This document shows, one piece after another, positions 63,654 to 64,000 of a stretch of DNA of 64,000 nucleotides. The notes below the pieces were generated by a model that was not told where the DNA came from, ran no database searches, and was given only the letters and a program-made list of their open reading frames with translations. This DNA is from Pseudomonas fluorescens. GTDB taxonomy: Bacteria; Pseudomonadota; Gammaproteobacteria; Pseudomonadales; Pseudomonadaceae. Made by a program: the position numbers and the translations under genes. Numbering within the stretch: position 1 is the stretch's first letter; the number at the start of each line of letters is the position of its first letter. The DNA is taken from the NCBI RefSeq assembly GCF_004683905.1, contig NZ_CP038438.1, positions 496,001 to 560,000 of the forward strand. Direction: 5' to 3'.

Positions 63654-63683
63654 CTGTGGGAGCGAGCCTGCTCGCTCCCACAG
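63654..63683. repeat. Collapsed type A REP element acting as a hairpin after msbA
   Basis: CTGTGGGAGCGAG and CTCGCTCCCACAG form a perfect 13-bp stem around a 4-base loop, 14 bases after the msbA stop. It looks like a type A doublet that lost its interior. It may serve as terminator, though only TCGTTTG follows. Confidence 0.75.
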
Positions 63684-63810
63684 TCGTTTGTATCCAGACC
63701 TTTACCCTTCTTGACCAAACCGGAATAAAACCGGGCACCGCGCTTGTTAAGGTTCCTCAACGAACTCTGACTTCCATCGAGGGGGCCATCCCCGTCGCGC
63801 GGGTGCTTTC

Positions 63811-64000
63811 ATGCTGCAACGCTATCTCTGGAAACTGCTGCCCAAGCCGCAGCGGGCCTTTCTGCTCGGGCGCCTGTCGGTGGTCGATCGGCAGGTGGTG
63901 AACAAGTCGATGTCGGCCAACCTGACGTTTCCTCAGGCCTTCCAGCAGCGCTCCTGCCTGTTTATCCATGTTCCGAAATGCGCCGGCAGCAGCGTTTGCA
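63811..64000 (+). CDS. Sulfotransferase-like protein, N-terminal part only
   Basis: The first 63 codons are in the window. About residues 49-58 read LFIHVPKCAGSS, the PAPS 5'-phosphosulfate-binding loop pattern (IHxPKxAGxS) of the sulfotransferase family 2 group. It begins at ATG 63811 with GGGTG upstream. In P. aeruginosa hldE follows msbA, as I recall, so this gene is an addition here; a role in sulfating LPS or another surface glycan is conceivable but not shown. Confidence 0.65.
   Translation, partial: MLQRYLWKLLPKPQRAFLLGRLSVVDRQVVNKSMSANLTFPQAFQQRSCLFIHVPKCAGSSVC

Noticed and set aside
61729..63738. A 669-codon minus-strand frame opposite msbA
   Set aside because: Shadow frame; msbA has all ABC motifs and normal codon use on the plus strand.

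Overview
The window is chromosomal DNA from a gamma-proteobacterium of the Pseudomonas fluorescens group. This is inferred from high G+C codon use, several families of Pseudomonas REP doublets between genes, and a gene order that, from memory, follows the P. aeruginosa PAO1 stretch from the PA5028 region (parA-like) down to PA4997 (msbA), with insertions. No rRNA, tRNA, IS element, CRISPR array or prophage is visible.

Layout. (1) 1-2609, minus strand: the start of an aryl-polyene-type fatty acid synthase operon (chain-length-factor-like ketosynthase, acyltransferase, two acyl carrier proteins, membrane protein, and the first codons of the next gene). (2) 2971-11028: orphan ParA, thioredoxin TrxC, and the probable operon nhaP2 (K+/H+ antiporter) - mscK (mechanosensitive channel) - selO (protein AMPylase). 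(3) 11351-15821: two methyl-accepting chemotaxis proteins flanking a small coiled-coil gene and a zapA-like gene. (4) 16022-23979: an acyl-CoA dehydrogenase, then divergent putA and putP with seven GTTGCA-type PutA operator cores between them. (5) 24333-27689: a type VI secretion vgrG with its DUF4123 adaptor, then a small gene of unknown function behind a strongly folded leader. (6) 28006-42403: rlmJ, msrA, the c-di-GMP phosphodiesterase dipA, a PhoD-like phosphatase, aceF, aceE, and divergent glnE. (7) 42710-64000: the LPS core locus: waaF-waaC-waaG-waaP, three further kinase-like genes, a lipoprotein and a low-G+C DUF3800 gene inserted in the row, carbamoyltransferase, wapH, mig-14, dnpA, ssg, wapR, then an OafA-like acyltransferase and a waaL-kinase fusion on the minus strand, msbA, and the start of a sulfotransferase-like gene.

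How it works together. The last third is one surface-glycolipid assembly line: heptosyl- and glucosyltransferases build the inner core, kinases phosphorylate it, the carbamoyltransferase, WapH, Ssg and WapR decorate and extend it, WaaL attaches O-antigen and MsbA flips lipid A-core. Most of these genes overlap by 1-17 bases, so they are probably co-translated. aceE has an RpiR-type (HexR/RccR-like) operator pair that would tie pyruvate dehydrogenase to sugar-acid signals, and putA/putP should be auto-repressed by PutA.

Least-explained elements: a candidate small RNA on the minus strand near 51064-51124, a 16-bp-stem RNA leader at 27239-27312, a structured leader before the second chemoreceptor, the DUF3800 insertion, the WaaL fusion with an altered kinase loop, and a zapA-like gene outside the neighbourhood usual for zapA. 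I see no clearly new multi-gene defence or secretion system; the best leads are these RNA elements and accessory insertions.
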